Below, in pieces: positions 39,997 to 48,503 of a stretch of 64,000 nt of DNA. The notes beneath the pieces were generated by a model, which was given only the letters and a program-made list of their open reading frames with translations, ran no database searches and was not told the origin of the DNA. The position numbers and the translations under genes were made by a program. This DNA is from Paracoccaceae bacterium (lineage in GTDB: Bacteria > Pseudomonadota > Alphaproteobacteria > Rhodobacterales > Rhodobacteraceae), in the NCBI GenBank assembly GCA_026706985.1, contig JAPOXR010000032.1, positions 1 through 64,000 on the forward strand. The letters run 5' to 3'. Within the stretch, counting starts at the first letter, position 1; every line of letters begins with the position of its first letter.

Positions 39997-41656
39997 GGGC
40001 GAAGAATTGGGAAGTTCCTCGGCGCTGGTTCCCGTAGCTGCCGAGTGTGACGGCGTCCGGCCCTTTTCCGAACTGGATGCCGGTGAGCTGATTTCCGGGC
40101 CGGGAGGGGAATTAGAGGTGCCGATCGCCGACCGCAGGCTGATCGCGGCATTCCGTGGCGGCCTGGCAGTCGTGGCCAAGGGAAGCCGCTGGTCACCGGA
40201 AGTGAAGGCGGTTCTCGACCGCGCATTCCGTACCGAACTCGACATCCACCGGATCGTTGAATCCGACAGCGAAACCATCCTTGCCGCCTATGAACAGTTC
40301 AGCAGTGAGCGCGGTGATGGCAGCTTCATGCGCGGCACGATCGAACGGCAGCGGGACCTGCGGCGGATCATCGCGCAGGCGGCGGATTCGCAGGCATCCG
40401 ACATCCACTTCAAGCTGCTTCCCGGCTATTGCGAAATCCGTATCCGCGTGCATGGAAAATTATGCCCGCTGGCGAACCGGGCCCCGGAGGAAGGCATCGC
40501 ATTGATGAATGCGGCCTTCGCAGTGGCAGCAGATCAGGGCACTTCAGCCGGTGCCACGAGCTTCATGAAGGGCGCACTGACACGTGCCTCCGGCCTGCTT
40601 CCGGCCGGCGTTGACCTGGCGCGGCTGCAATATTCACCGGCATCGGGTCACCGGCCATTCCTCGCCATGCGGCTCAAATATTCCTCCGGGCGGAACCTCT
40701 CCGACCTGGAAGGGCTGGGTTACCTGCCGCGGCAGTTGCAGGATTTTTCGCTGATGCGGCGGCGCACCAGCGGCCTCTATCTGCTTGCCGGCAAGGTATC
40801 CTCCGGGAAAACCACCACGTTGCAGCGGCTGCTGAATGCGATGGTGATGGAAAAATCGCATGAGATATCCGTCTTCGCCATTGAGGAACCGGTTGAACTC
40901 GATGTGGCCGGTGCGGTGCATGTCGCTGTCGCCGCACGCAGCGGCCAATCGCGCTCCGAAGCCTTCATCGAAGCGGTGAAGGCAACGCTGCGCTCTGATC
41001 CCAATATCGTCGTCATCGGTGAACTGCGCGATCGCGAACTGGCCAACCACGCGATTGAACTCGCGATGACCGGGCACGCGTTATGGTCAACCGTGCATGC
41101 CGGCTCCGCTCTCGGTATCCTGGATCGGCTGAGCGATCTCGGGATCGAAGGCTGGAAGCTCGCCGACACTTCGATTGTGCGCGGGCTGATCTATCAGCGG
41201 TTGATCGGATTGCTGTGTCCGGAATGCAAATCCACCTTCCCGGATGCCATGCGCAGGAATTCGATATCGCCGCATCTCGCCGAAACCGTTATCCGCCTGA
41301 CCGGCTGCGACGCTTCCGAACTCTTTGTCCGCGGCCTCGGCTGCGGATCCTGCAGCGGCGGCTTTGCAGGGCGCAGCGTGGTGGCCGAGACCCTGCTTCC
41401 GGATCCGAAACTTCTCGATCTGTATCTGCGCGGCAATCGCACCGGCATGCGCGATCATTGGCTGACACCGCGGGCAGATGGCGGACTGGGCGGTTGGCCG
41501 GCGATGCATCATGCCATGATCAAGGTTGGACTCGGCATTTGCGACGTCAATGAGATCGAGGAAGAAGTCGAACTCGTCGGTGCTTATGAGCGGGAGTTTG
41601 CCCGGCACGCCGCTTCGCTCGCCGATTCTGTCGCTGCCGCAAGGCAATTGCAGTGA
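39986..41656 (+). CDS. pilQ: PilQ-type pilus assembly ATPase (GspE family)
   Basis: 556 residues. The hexameric motor for pilus assembly. Walker A is LLAGKVSSGKTTTLQRL, the Asp box is ISVFAIEEPVEL, Walker B is DPNIVVIGELRDRE, and the His box is MTGHALWSTVHAG. A Cys-based zinc element follows in two parts: LLCPECKS and GLGCGSCSGGFAGR, typical of GspE/PilB. The start is TTG 39986 with AGGGA 8 bases upstream; it overlaps pilP. The stop overlaps pilR (GTGA). Confidence 0.92.
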   Translation: MPDKGEELGSSSALVPVAAECDGVRPFSELDAGELISGPGGELEVPIADRRLIAAFRGGLAVVAKGSRWSPEVKAVLDRAFRTELDIHRIVESDSETILAAYEQFSSERGDGSFMRGTIERQRDLRRIIAQAADSQASDIHFKLLPGYCEIRIRVHGKLCPLANRAPEEGIALMNAAFAVAADQGTSAGATSFMKGALTRASGLLPAGVDLARLQYSPASGHRPFLAMRLKYSSGRNLSDLEGLGYLPRQLQDFSLMRRRTSGLYLLAGKVSSGKTTTLQRLLNAMVMEKSHEISVFAIEEPVELDVAGAVHVAVAARSGQSRSEAFIEAVKATLRSDPNIVVIGELRDRELANHAIELAMTGHALWSTVHAGSALGILDRLSDLGIEGWKLADTSIVRGLIYQRLIGLLCPECKSTFPDAMRRNSISPHLAETVIRLTGCDASELFVRGLGCGSCSGGFAGRSVVAETLLPDPKLLDLYLRGNRTGMRDHWLTPRADGGLGGWPAMHHAMIKVGLGICDVNEIEEEVELVGAYEREFARHAASLADSVAAARQLQ

Positions 41657-42729
41657 ACGGTTTTGTGGGCACCGCCAACCGGTTCTTCGCCCGCGCGCAA
41701 TTCAACGCCCGCCGGCGAGGGAGGCTGTATCGGGAGTTCGCCAGCCTCCAGCGTTCGGGTATGCACCGGGGTGAAGCGCTGGACCTGATGTGGCAGGTCG
41801 CATCGCATGATGGCGGCAGACCTTCGGAACCCGTTGCCATCATTCTGGCGGATGCCCGGAACGGTATCAGGAATGGCCTGTCGCTGGCGCAATCCTTCAA
41901 ATTCTGGATTCCAAAAGACGATTTCATGCTGATAGGCGCGATCGAGGATCATGATGCGTTTGCCGATTATCTCGAAGCCTGGTGCGACTTGATCAGCGAA
42001 CGCCAGGGCGTGCGCGGAGATGCCGTCGCCGCACTGGCCTATCCGGTTATGCTTCTGGCGCTGGCATATGGGCTGCTTGTGTATCTCGATCTGAAGATCG
42101 TGCCGGCCCTGTCGGACCTGTTGCCGAGACAGCAATGGAGCGGTTATGCCGCCTGGCTCGATTGGGCCTGCGCCTTTGCCTCCGGCAATGCGGTTGCCGT
42201 GGCCGCGTTTTCGGCATGCCTACCGCCCCTCACCGCCTTTCTGCTGCCGCGATGGTCCCGGTCAGGAAGGGCTGCCGCCGACCGGCTTCCGGTGTTCAGC
42301 CTTTACCGGGCCTATTCCGGCATAGCCTTCCTGCAATGCATGGGGGCTTTGATGTCCGGCGGGTTTCCGGCCGCCGAGGCGATTGCACGGATCCGCGGGA
42401 GCGCCAGCCCCTATGTCGGCCATCGCCTTGACCTCATCAGGGCCAACCTGCTCAATGGCTGCAATCTCGGCGAAGCCATGCAGTTGACCGGCACCGGCTG
42501 GCCGGACCCGGAACTGGCATTGTCGCTCAGAATACTCTCCCAGTCACCGGAGTTCCCCACCCATCTGCAACGCACGACAAAGGATTGGCGACGCCTCATC
42601 GGCGAGCGCACCGGGCGTGTCTTCGGCACGCTCCGGACGCTGGCATTCCTTGCTGTATTCGGCGTGATTTCGGGTGTGATCCTGGCAATGTATGAAATTC
42701 AGGGGCAGATCGCTTCAGGCCTGCACTGA
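41653..42729 (+). CDS. pilR: PilR-type inner-membrane platform protein (GspF family)
   Basis: 358 residues. Two GspF-type domains separated by membrane segments: LAYPVMLLALAYGLLVYLDL (about residue 135 on), a second hydrophobic stretch (about 175-200) and a C-terminal one (LRTLAFLAVFGVISGVILAM). The pattern FASLQRSGMHRGEALDLM at the N-terminus is repeated as MGALMSGGFPAAEAIARI, the duplicated GspF signature. The start is GTG 41653. It ends the pil operon; the next pilus gene, pilS, is 5.8 kb away beyond inserted DNA. Confidence 0.9.
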   Translation: MNGFVGTANRFFARAQFNARRRGRLYREFASLQRSGMHRGEALDLMWQVASHDGGRPSEPVAIILADARNGIRNGLSLAQSFKFWIPKDDFMLIGAIEDHDAFADYLEAWCDLISERQGVRGDAVAALAYPVMLLALAYGLLVYLDLKIVPALSDLLPRQQWSGYAAWLDWACAFASGNAVAVAAFSACLPPLTAFLLPRWSRSGRAAADRLPVFSLYRAYSGIAFLQCMGALMSGGFPAAEAIARIRGSASPYVGHRLDLIRANLLNGCNLGEAMQLTGTGWPDPELALSLRILSQSPEFPTHLQRTTKDWRRLIGERTGRVFGTLRTLAFLAVFGVISGVILAMYEIQGQIASGLH

Positions 42730-43298
42730 AGCCAGAACGTGGCGACGCCTTTGTCCTGTGGCTGTCCCCTGCGGAACGGAAGAGCGCCATTTGCGTGCAG
42801 CACGCCTCTGAGACAGGCAGTATCCGCGCCACTCCAGCCCATGGCTCAGAAACCCGGTGAGGGGCTGTCGTCCGGCTCCGGACAGGAATCCGCTGACGGG
42901 GAAGATTGATTTGACAGCACCTTTTTTTTGTGTGCCCGAGACGCTGCCCGATGGTCTCCCGCAGGTCCAGAAGCATCGTGACGACATCCGGTCCATGCGC
43001 CAAGATGTTGTCCGCCTGAAATGCTGGTCCGTAGATCTCCACGATGCTGTTGAGATCCTCGGTCAACTGGTCCAGGGTCGTGAACCGGCAGTCCGTGAGC
43101 TGGTCGCCATATGTTGCTGTCAACCCTTCTGTGTAATCCCCTTATCATACTCTCATCCGCGGATTGGTTACCGCCTGACCATATTCGATGCGGGCTTGTC
43201 TCTCTAAGAACGGATATTTGTCCCAAAGGTGCACCGAGGACTTCCCTATCAATGGCCGCCATCTCCAGCGTGCTGCACAGGCAGTCTGGGCCTTAACC
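42730..43298. other. Insertion patch after pilR, no intact gene
   Basis: No intact gene. A minus-strand frame starting at 43123 (MTATYGDQLTDCRF...) looks protein-like for about 64 residues, then degenerates; it may be the head of a truncated gene. One copy of a 24-bp inverted repeat lies at 43118-43141. Confidence 0.4.
43118..43141. repeat. 24-bp inverted repeat, left copy
   Basis: An exact inverse copy of 44800-44823, about 1.66 kb away. The shared sequence includes gggattacacag and aagggttgaca. Between the copies lie the IS110 remnant and a toxin-antitoxin pair. Confidence 0.8.
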
Positions 43299-43773
43299 TC
43301 ACGCTGGCATTGGCGTCTTTCGCGCAATGTCCCAGATGAATCCGGCCAGTTCGCGGGCAACCGCGGCAAGCACACGCGGCTGCGGTTTGCCGGTCTGGCT
43401 GAGATGGCGGAACCGTTTGCATAGACGGGTCCGGGCTTTCCAGCCGACATCGCGGATTTCTTGGGGCAGATGGGCGGAGCGTTCCAGAATGGGATGTCCT
43501 TCCTTCGGGGGATGACGGTAGGACCAGCTTGCCTCGACCAGCATGGTGCGGGCGAGGGCATTGCCGGTCTTCGTCAATCGTTCTCGCCGGGTCGTGTTGC
43601 CGCTGGAATGCTCGCTGGGCACCAGCCCCAGCCAGGCCATCAATTGCAAGGGGGGGTTCAAAGCGGGTGATGGCACCGGTCTCAGCCACCACTGTCGCGG
43701 CGATAATCGCGTTCACGCCGCGCAAGATGCGTAAAGCATCCACAACCGGAGCGAAGTTCCAATCCCTGGAGTC
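43299..43773 (-). pseudogene. IS110-family transposase remnant
   Basis: The C-terminal transposase_20 portion is recognisable: DWNFAPVVDALRILRGVNAI then ATVVAETGAITRFEPP in one frame, and QLMAWLGLVPSEHSSG then RRERLTKTGNALARTMLVEA in another. The frames switch at a run of seven G (43650-43656). The N-terminal DEDD domain is missing, so the element is dead. Confidence 0.8.
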
Positions 43774-43813
43774 AGATGGGATGTTCAGGCAGAAACAAGT
43801 GCACTGAATTGTC

Positions 43814-44245
43814 TCAGCTTCTGTCAGCGCCATCCCAAGGATTGATGACCTTCACCCCGGTTGGCTCAAAGTCCGCGACATTGCGGGTGACGACAGGCAT
43901 GGCGTGGATGATCCCTGTTGCGGCGATCAGTGCATCTCGATCACTGCGGGGGTCGGGGACGTGCAAAGCGGCGCAGCAGAGCGCCACAGGGCCGTCTACA
44001 GGCAGCACACGACCATCGAAGGCCGGAAGCACCCTGTCGGCCATCCAGGCCCTCAGAATGACCCCTTGGGCACTGTCACGACGTTCTGCGAGCCGGACGC
44101 CCATCTCCAGCTCAAGCAGCGTGATGGCGGAGAGAAACAGCGCTGAGGGGTCTTGAGCTGCCGCCCATGCCACAACATTGGCATGGGCCTTCCCCACCTT
44201 CGCCTTGCGCAGCTCGGAAACCACATTCGTATCGAGGATGAACAT
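43814..44245 (-). CDS. vapC: PIN-domain toxin (VapC/FitB type)
   Basis: 143 residues. PIN-fold RNase: MFILDTNVVSELRK carries the first Asp, TLLELEMGV the Glu, and SDRDALIAATGIIHAMPVVTRNVADF the C-terminal acidic cluster, all in standard positions. The likely target is tRNA or mRNA, as for other VapC proteins, though that is family knowledge. It overlaps the upstream antitoxin gene by one base. Confidence 0.9.
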   Translation of the reverse strand: MFILDTNVVSELRKAKVGKAHANVVAWAAAQDPSALFLSAITLLELEMGVRLAERRDSAQGVILRAWMADRVLPAFDGRVLPVDGPVALCCAALHVPDPRSDRDALIAATGIIHAMPVVTRNVADFEPTGVKVINPWDGADRS

Positions 44246-44499
44246 CAGGTCAGATCAGCTGGGCGCGTGAGCGTATCGGCATGGCCTGGCGTGAACTCAA
44301 CATCCGCCGCTTCCGGATCGGCGAGCAAATCGAGAATGCTTTCCTGCCGTCCTGTGAGATGCCGATAAGCTTCGATGCTCAGCAGGACATGGGCAGGCCG
44401 TCCCCGGTCCGTGATGAACACAGGACCGTCCAGAGCAGACCGCTTCGCGCCGCTGGCATTCTGATTGAACGTTCGACTGCTGATCGTTGTCATTCCCAT
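44245..44499 (-). CDS. Phd/YefM-type antitoxin
   Basis: 84 residues. The N-terminal TTISSRTFNQNASGAKRSAL then PVFITDRGRPAHVLLSIEAY is the Phd/YefM DNA-binding fold; the C-terminal acidic tail (LLADPEAADVEF) would cover the toxin. ATG 44499 lies 5 bases after a strong GGAGG. It is upstream of and overlaps vapC. Confidence 0.88.
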   Translation of the reverse strand: MGMTTISSRTFNQNASGAKRSALDGPVFITDRGRPAHVLLSIEAYRHLTGRQESILDLLADPEAADVEFTPGHADTLTRPADLT

Positions 44500-44525
44500 C
44501 ACGACCTCCTTTCCAAGAATTTATA

Positions 44526-44539
44526 TAGTAACATTACTA
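44526..44539. promoter_or_regulatory. Palindromic operator of the vapBC-type module
   Basis: tagtaa and ttacta flank ca, a perfect 14-bp palindrome within an AT-rich promoter-like segment 27 bases upstream of the antitoxin ATG. This is a plausible autoregulatory site. Confidence 0.55.
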
Positions 44540-44942
44540 CATTTGTTCAAAAGCGTCAATCCTGCCCTCCCTGCCTGACCTACCCCATCAGGCGAGCGTT
44601 GCGCGTGTTTTGAGCGCGTACCTGCCCTGAAACCCTTCGAGTTTTGCGCAGTCGCACGACCAGGCTCCTATGTCGCCTGCGTCCCCCAAAAACCACACAC
44701 CACTGCGGTCAGTCTCTACGGAGTGTTGAGAGCACGCGTTCCTTCCCTTGGATGTGCATTTTCTGGGGTCTTATAGATCATAAGAAGGAGAATATTTTGG
44801 GGGATTACACAGAAGGGTTGACACAGACGCGGGAGATTTCGGGTCAACAACAGTGCTGTCCCACCCTTCGGAACATATGGCGTCTGCTGGAGACGGAGGA
44901 CAATGGCGCGCATCACCGCCTGATGGCGGCGCTGGGCCGGCG
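44540..44942. other. Gap between TA module and a broken gene
   Basis: About 400 bases with no supported gene. It holds the right copy of the 24-bp inverted repeat. Confidence 0.4.
44800..44823. repeat. 24-bp inverted repeat, right copy
   Basis: Exact inverse of 43118-43141. Together the copies bracket a 1.7-kb segment. Confidence 0.8.
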
Positions 44943-45481
44943 TCAGATGTAACGAATTGTCGCCAACCATGTGTTGAACCGCTCCAGATCGTCTCCAGAC
45001 TTCTGACCTCTCAAGGGCACAAGCCAGTCCCGGACCAAGGTGGTCACCTCGTCCCGTGTGTCGAGCCACTGACTGATCGTTTCGTTCGGGACAAAGTAGG
45101 GCAAATCCGGTTTCCGGAGGGCGCGGATCGCAATATCCGCAATCGCCCGATAGTGATTGGCCATCCAAACCGGCCCATCATGTTCGTATCCCGTCTGTCG
45201 CGCCAGAACAGCGGACATGTCCCGTACCCCACGTGTCCCAAGCTCGGTGTCGTGTTGACATCTTCCTCCTCTCCCGCCAGATGCAGGGCCACGCCGCTCC
45301 GGGAGTCCCGCGTGTAGAACGTGTTGAGAAAATGCCAGTCCCCCGTCCATTCACCGGGCATTCGCAGGTTGAGTGCAGGCATGAATGAAATGTACCGCCG
45401 ACGTGTGGTGGGTGGAATGCGTGCGAGTTGCAGCAAATCATCGCCGGCATGGTTTTCACCGGCTGATCCAAGCTCTCTCAT
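44943..45481 (-). pseudogene. Frameshifted gene of unknown function
   Basis: Two protein-like segments in different frames join near 45235: MPGEWTGDWHFLNTFYTRD with VALHLAGEEEDVNTTPSLGH in one, and VRDMSAVLARQTGYEHDGP with WMANHYRAIADIAIRALRK in the other. Neither half has a convincing start or stop near the junction. The family is not recognised. Confidence 0.6.
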
Positions 45482-45509
45482 GTCTGGCACATCCTGACAC
45501 ACAGGCACT

Positions 45510-45941
45510 TTGACCGTTTCAACAACGGCCGTTTTCTGACTGAATTGCTAACATGTTCCGCATCACAATCAAAATTCCCTTATGGGTATGCCATCAGATC
45601 AATGTGCAAAAGCCCGGCCACTTGGGTGGGTTCGGTCTTAGTGCGGCAAGGAGAACGTGCACGGAAGAGCCTGTTCGATAACTGCATTTGTATCTTGCGT
45701 TCCAAGGCTGCAGGTGAACAATTTTCTGTCAAATGGATGAAATGGTGGAAAATATCGCCGAGATATTCTCATTGCGGACCGTCTGCCCGACATTCGTCGG
45801 TCAGTTAAGTCAACCTGCTGTTACGGGCGGCACCGGGAATCTGTCGGTCGCTCATGTTTTACGACTCCCGGCAACAGTCACGTTGGGCACTCCTGATGCG
45901 CTGCCGCTTCTGTCATCGTCAGTGCCGTTCGCACATATCCC
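45510..45941. other. No gene seen
   Basis: About 430 bases between the broken gene and the second toxin-antitoxin pair. Only short, unsupported frames. Confidence 0.4.
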
Positions 45942-46346
45942 TTACCACAGACGTGTGACGCCGAACCGGTCAAACACGGAATCGACCGAGATAACGGGGA
46001 TTCCGCGCGTAAGGGCCTGCGCTGCGAGCATGCGGTCGAACGGGTCACGGTGGGGGCCGGGCAGGTGCCCGGCGCGTTCGGCGTCGGCGACACCGATTTC
46101 CAGTTCCGCAAAACCCTGCGTGGCAATGTGACCGGAGAAATTAAGCGCCACTGCCTTGCAATCCGGCAGCTTGCCGATGCGGAATTTGGTCGTGATCTCC
46201 CAGGCTGACGCCGCGCTGACCAAGATGTTGTTCGTCTCGTCCGCGATCACACCGCGCGCCGGTCCCGAGAGTCGTTCGCTGTCGGCGATCCACCAGAGAA
46301 ACGCATGGGTGTCCAAAAGTGCTATCAGCGCTACCGCCCTTCCCAC
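45942..46346 (-). CDS. vapC: PIN-domain toxin
   Basis: 134 residues or slightly fewer. ALLDTHAFLWWIADSERLS is the signature of the PIN subgroup with DTHxxLW, SAASAWEITTKFRIGKL carries the Glu, and GPHRDPFDRMLAAQAL carries the distal Asp pair. The start is GTG 46346. It overlaps the antitoxin gene by 16 bases. Confidence 0.88.
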   Translation of the reverse strand: MGRAVALIALLDTHAFLWWIADSERLSGPARGVIADETNNILVSAASAWEITTKFRIGKLPDCKAVALNFSGHIATQGFAELEIGVADAERAGHLPGPHRDPFDRMLAAQALTRGIPVISVDSVFDRFGVTRLW

Positions 46347-46564
46347 GCCTTCAGTTCATCCTCCGGCAGCGGGTCGAAGAAGCTGTCGGGTATCTTGACC
46401 TTTCCCCTCAAGACATCGGGGAGGCGCTGGACCCTGGGCTTGCACGCGACGAGGCGAACGACCGGTTCGCCGCGGCGCGCGATCACCACTTCTTCGCCGG
46501 ACTCGACCCGCGCCAGCAAGCGGGAAAGCTCGGTCTTGGCCTGATGAACATTGACGACAAACAT
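46331..46564 (-). CDS. Phd/YefM-type antitoxin
   Basis: 77 residues. NVHQAKTELSRLLARVESGE and VVIARRGEPVVRLVACKP are the classic Phd/YefM N-terminal domain; the C-terminal tail (DSFFDPLPEDELKAWEGR) matches partners of DTHxxLW PIN toxins. The ATG at 46564 is 17 bases from a large palindrome. Confidence 0.9.
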   Translation of the reverse strand: MFVVNVHQAKTELSRLLARVESGEEVVIARRGEPVVRLVACKPRVQRLPDVLRGKVKIPDSFFDPLPEDELKAWEGR

Positions 46565-46581
46565 GACGCTGCCAGATTAAC

Positions 46582-46619
46582 CCGATTTATCTAGCTAACA
46601 ATATAGCTAGATAAATCGG
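46582..46619. promoter_or_regulatory. 16-bp perfect inverted repeat upstream of antitoxin
   Basis: ccgatttatctagcta (46582-46597) and its exact inverse complement (46604-46619) flank a 6-base spacer. It is located just upstream of the antitoxin start and is AT-rich in a GC-rich context. It most likely acts as the TA operator, though a transcript hairpin is also possible. Confidence 0.65.
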
Positions 46620-46703
46620 AGTGCAAGACGGTGTGCCTCGCATGACGATTGAATCGGAAATGAAGGAAGGGATGCCGGATTCGGTTGCAGGCGGGTCGGT
46701 AAA

Positions 46704-47285
46704 TTACAGCGCGTCCCTCGTGAACCAGGCCCGCACCCGTGGTGCCAGCGCCGCCTCCATCTCTTCCGGGGAGTACCGCAGCTGTTCGTCCATCCAGGCA
46801 TTGGTGCAGAACCGCTCGCAGATGTCGCGTAGGCGACTGTCGGAAATGCAATCATCGTCTATATATTTCAGTTCCCGATGGAGTTCATGTTTCTGTTCAA
46901 GGTCATCCAGCCAGGTGTTGATGTCCTGATGGGGCCAGGTGGCCACGCGAACGGCGACGGCGCGGGTGAGTGCTTTCCGTCCCCCGATGAACCAGGACCC
47001 GTCGGCCCATGCCCGCTCGCAGCAGGCCTTGACGAGATCCTCGATAAAACCCGCATCGTCGTCCGGGTACGCTGCCTTCCACGACATCGAAAACCGCCAG
47101 TCGCTATTGAACTGAGTTAACTCCCTGGGTGTGAACCGGTCCATCCAGTGCCCGGGATCCTCCATCCGGCGCGAGGGAGGGGAAGATGCGTTTTGCATAC
47201 GAAGCAGTGTTTCGTGGATTTCCCCCAGGACCCTGTACACGTCGTTCAGCGTGGCAGGCGGCCTGGACCCGCTTTCATGTTTCAT
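46704..47285 (-). CDS. Hypothetical protein in operon with a DUF429 gene
   Basis: 193 residues, unrecognised. Acidic and Trp-rich (WRFSMSWKAAYPDDDAGF, then WADGSWFIGGRK and INTWLDDLEQKHELH). No signal peptide or membrane segment. Its start overlaps the DUF429 gene by 4 bases, so they are probably functional partners. It shows no sign of decay. Confidence 0.6.
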   Translation of the reverse strand: MKHESGSRPPATLNDVYRVLGEIHETLLRMQNASSPPSRRMEDPGHWMDRFTPRELTQFNSDWRFSMSWKAAYPDDDAGFIEDLVKACCERAWADGSWFIGGRKALTRAVAVRVATWPHQDINTWLDDLEQKHELHRELKYIDDDCISDSRLRDICERFCTNAWMDEQLRYSPEEMEAALAPRVRAWFTRDAL

Positions 47286-48085
47286 GACTCCTCCAGCCCG
47301 AGGCTCAGCCGCGTGGCATCCGAAACCGGTGTAACCATGTAACCACTTTCCAAGTCACCCAGCATCGCTGAACAATGTGACCGGCCCGCACGCCACATCA
47401 GACCGATCAGCGCACAGATTGCAGCGTCGAGAAGATCCTGGTGGCACTTCCGTGGTGCGGCAAGCGCCTGCATCTGACAGGCCCAGTCGGCAAGATCACT
47501 CACGCCAAACTCATTTGCGTTCGCCTGGACCACGGCGGCAACGGCGCGCCAATCATCCAGCCGGAATTTTTTCCGTTTTTCCGGGTTGTATTTTGGACAG
47601 CCATTCCGTTCAGCAAAGTCATCCTTGAGAGCAAGGAGAGAGAGAGCCGGATAGACCTCAATGAGAAAATGTCCGGTGCCGGCGGTACGCGCCTTGATGG
47701 GATCCTGCGTCGCGTTGAGTTCGGACAGGAACAGCCAGATCGGCGCGCAGTCACCGAACATGTTCCTCTTGCCGCGGTTGGCCGGCTGTACAGCACTGCC
47801 GACGAACCCCATCAGCGGCCGGACTATTCCTTCAACCGGGCGTGACCCTGTTGCGTCAGGTACGATTGTCGGCTGATCGATCGCAACGAGGCTGACCGCG
47901 AATTCCTTGCGGCGCTCATTTATGAAGGCAAGAGCGTCGGGAAACGAGGCGGGGCGAGGTTCATGGAACTGAACTCTGCCACCATCATCAAAGGCGATGG
48001 CGCAGATTGCACCTGGATTCTTCCCGGTCCAGGCCGAGTCGAAACCGAAAATGATCGTGCTTTTTTGGGTGTTTACGTAATCCAT
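47282..48085 (-). CDS. DUF429 protein (predicted RNase H-like nuclease)
   Basis: 267 residues. IIFGFDSAWTGKNPGAICAI carries the first acidic residue of an RNase H-like fold, VAIDQPTIVPDATGSRPVE the second, and HQDLLDAAICALIGLMW the C-terminal acidic pair. GKRNMFGDCAPIW is typical of the family. Activity is unknown, although the fold predicts nucleic-acid cleavage. It is in the insertion patch between pilR and pilS with a coupled downstream partner. Confidence 0.8.
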   Translation of the reverse strand: MDYVNTQKSTIIFGFDSAWTGKNPGAICAIAFDDGGRVQFHEPRPASFPDALAFINERRKEFAVSLVAIDQPTIVPDATGSRPVEGIVRPLMGFVGSAVQPANRGKRNMFGDCAPIWLFLSELNATQDPIKARTAGTGHFLIEVYPALSLLALKDDFAERNGCPKYNPEKRKKFRLDDWRAVAAVVQANANEFGVSDLADWACQMQALAAPRKCHQDLLDAAICALIGLMWRAGRSHCSAMLGDLESGYMVTPVSDATRLSLGLEES

Positions 48086-48503
48086 ACAGCCTGTCTCTCA
48101 GTTCAGTCACACATTCAGACGCAGCGCAAACGGTCGTTTTCGTAACGGACCGGTTTCCAGCTGAATTTATGCCATATTCCGTATCAAAATCCCCACCTGC
48201 TGCCCACCACATATGAACATGGATAGACGGCACACTCGCGATCTGTCTCGGCGTTGCCCAATTCGCACACAAGCAGGCACGCACCCACTTTCAAGACGGT
48301 AATTGAGAAATGCTTTATTCCGCGGCGGGATAACCTTTGGCCGTTGTGAACCGGTGCGGCGCACCGGATTTTGAATCCACGGTGGCGGCGGTAGTTTTTC
48401 ACATGAATGCGGATGGTGGCGCCTTGTCGACTGCCGTGAATTTCCCCGGTCCGATCCAAGTTGCCCACATTGCCCGGGGCCCGGAATCAACGCCGGCAAA
48501 GCG
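48086..48503. other. Gap before pilS
   Basis: 418 bases. No gene recognised. The promoter serving pilS and the downstream dot genes should be here, because the pilR transcript is separated by 5.8 kb. Confidence 0.4.

Noticed and set aside
42596..43123. 175-codon minus-strand ORF after pilR
   Set aside because: Its second half overlaps the pilR coding region antisense and turns to random composition. At most the first 64 codons are a gene fragment.
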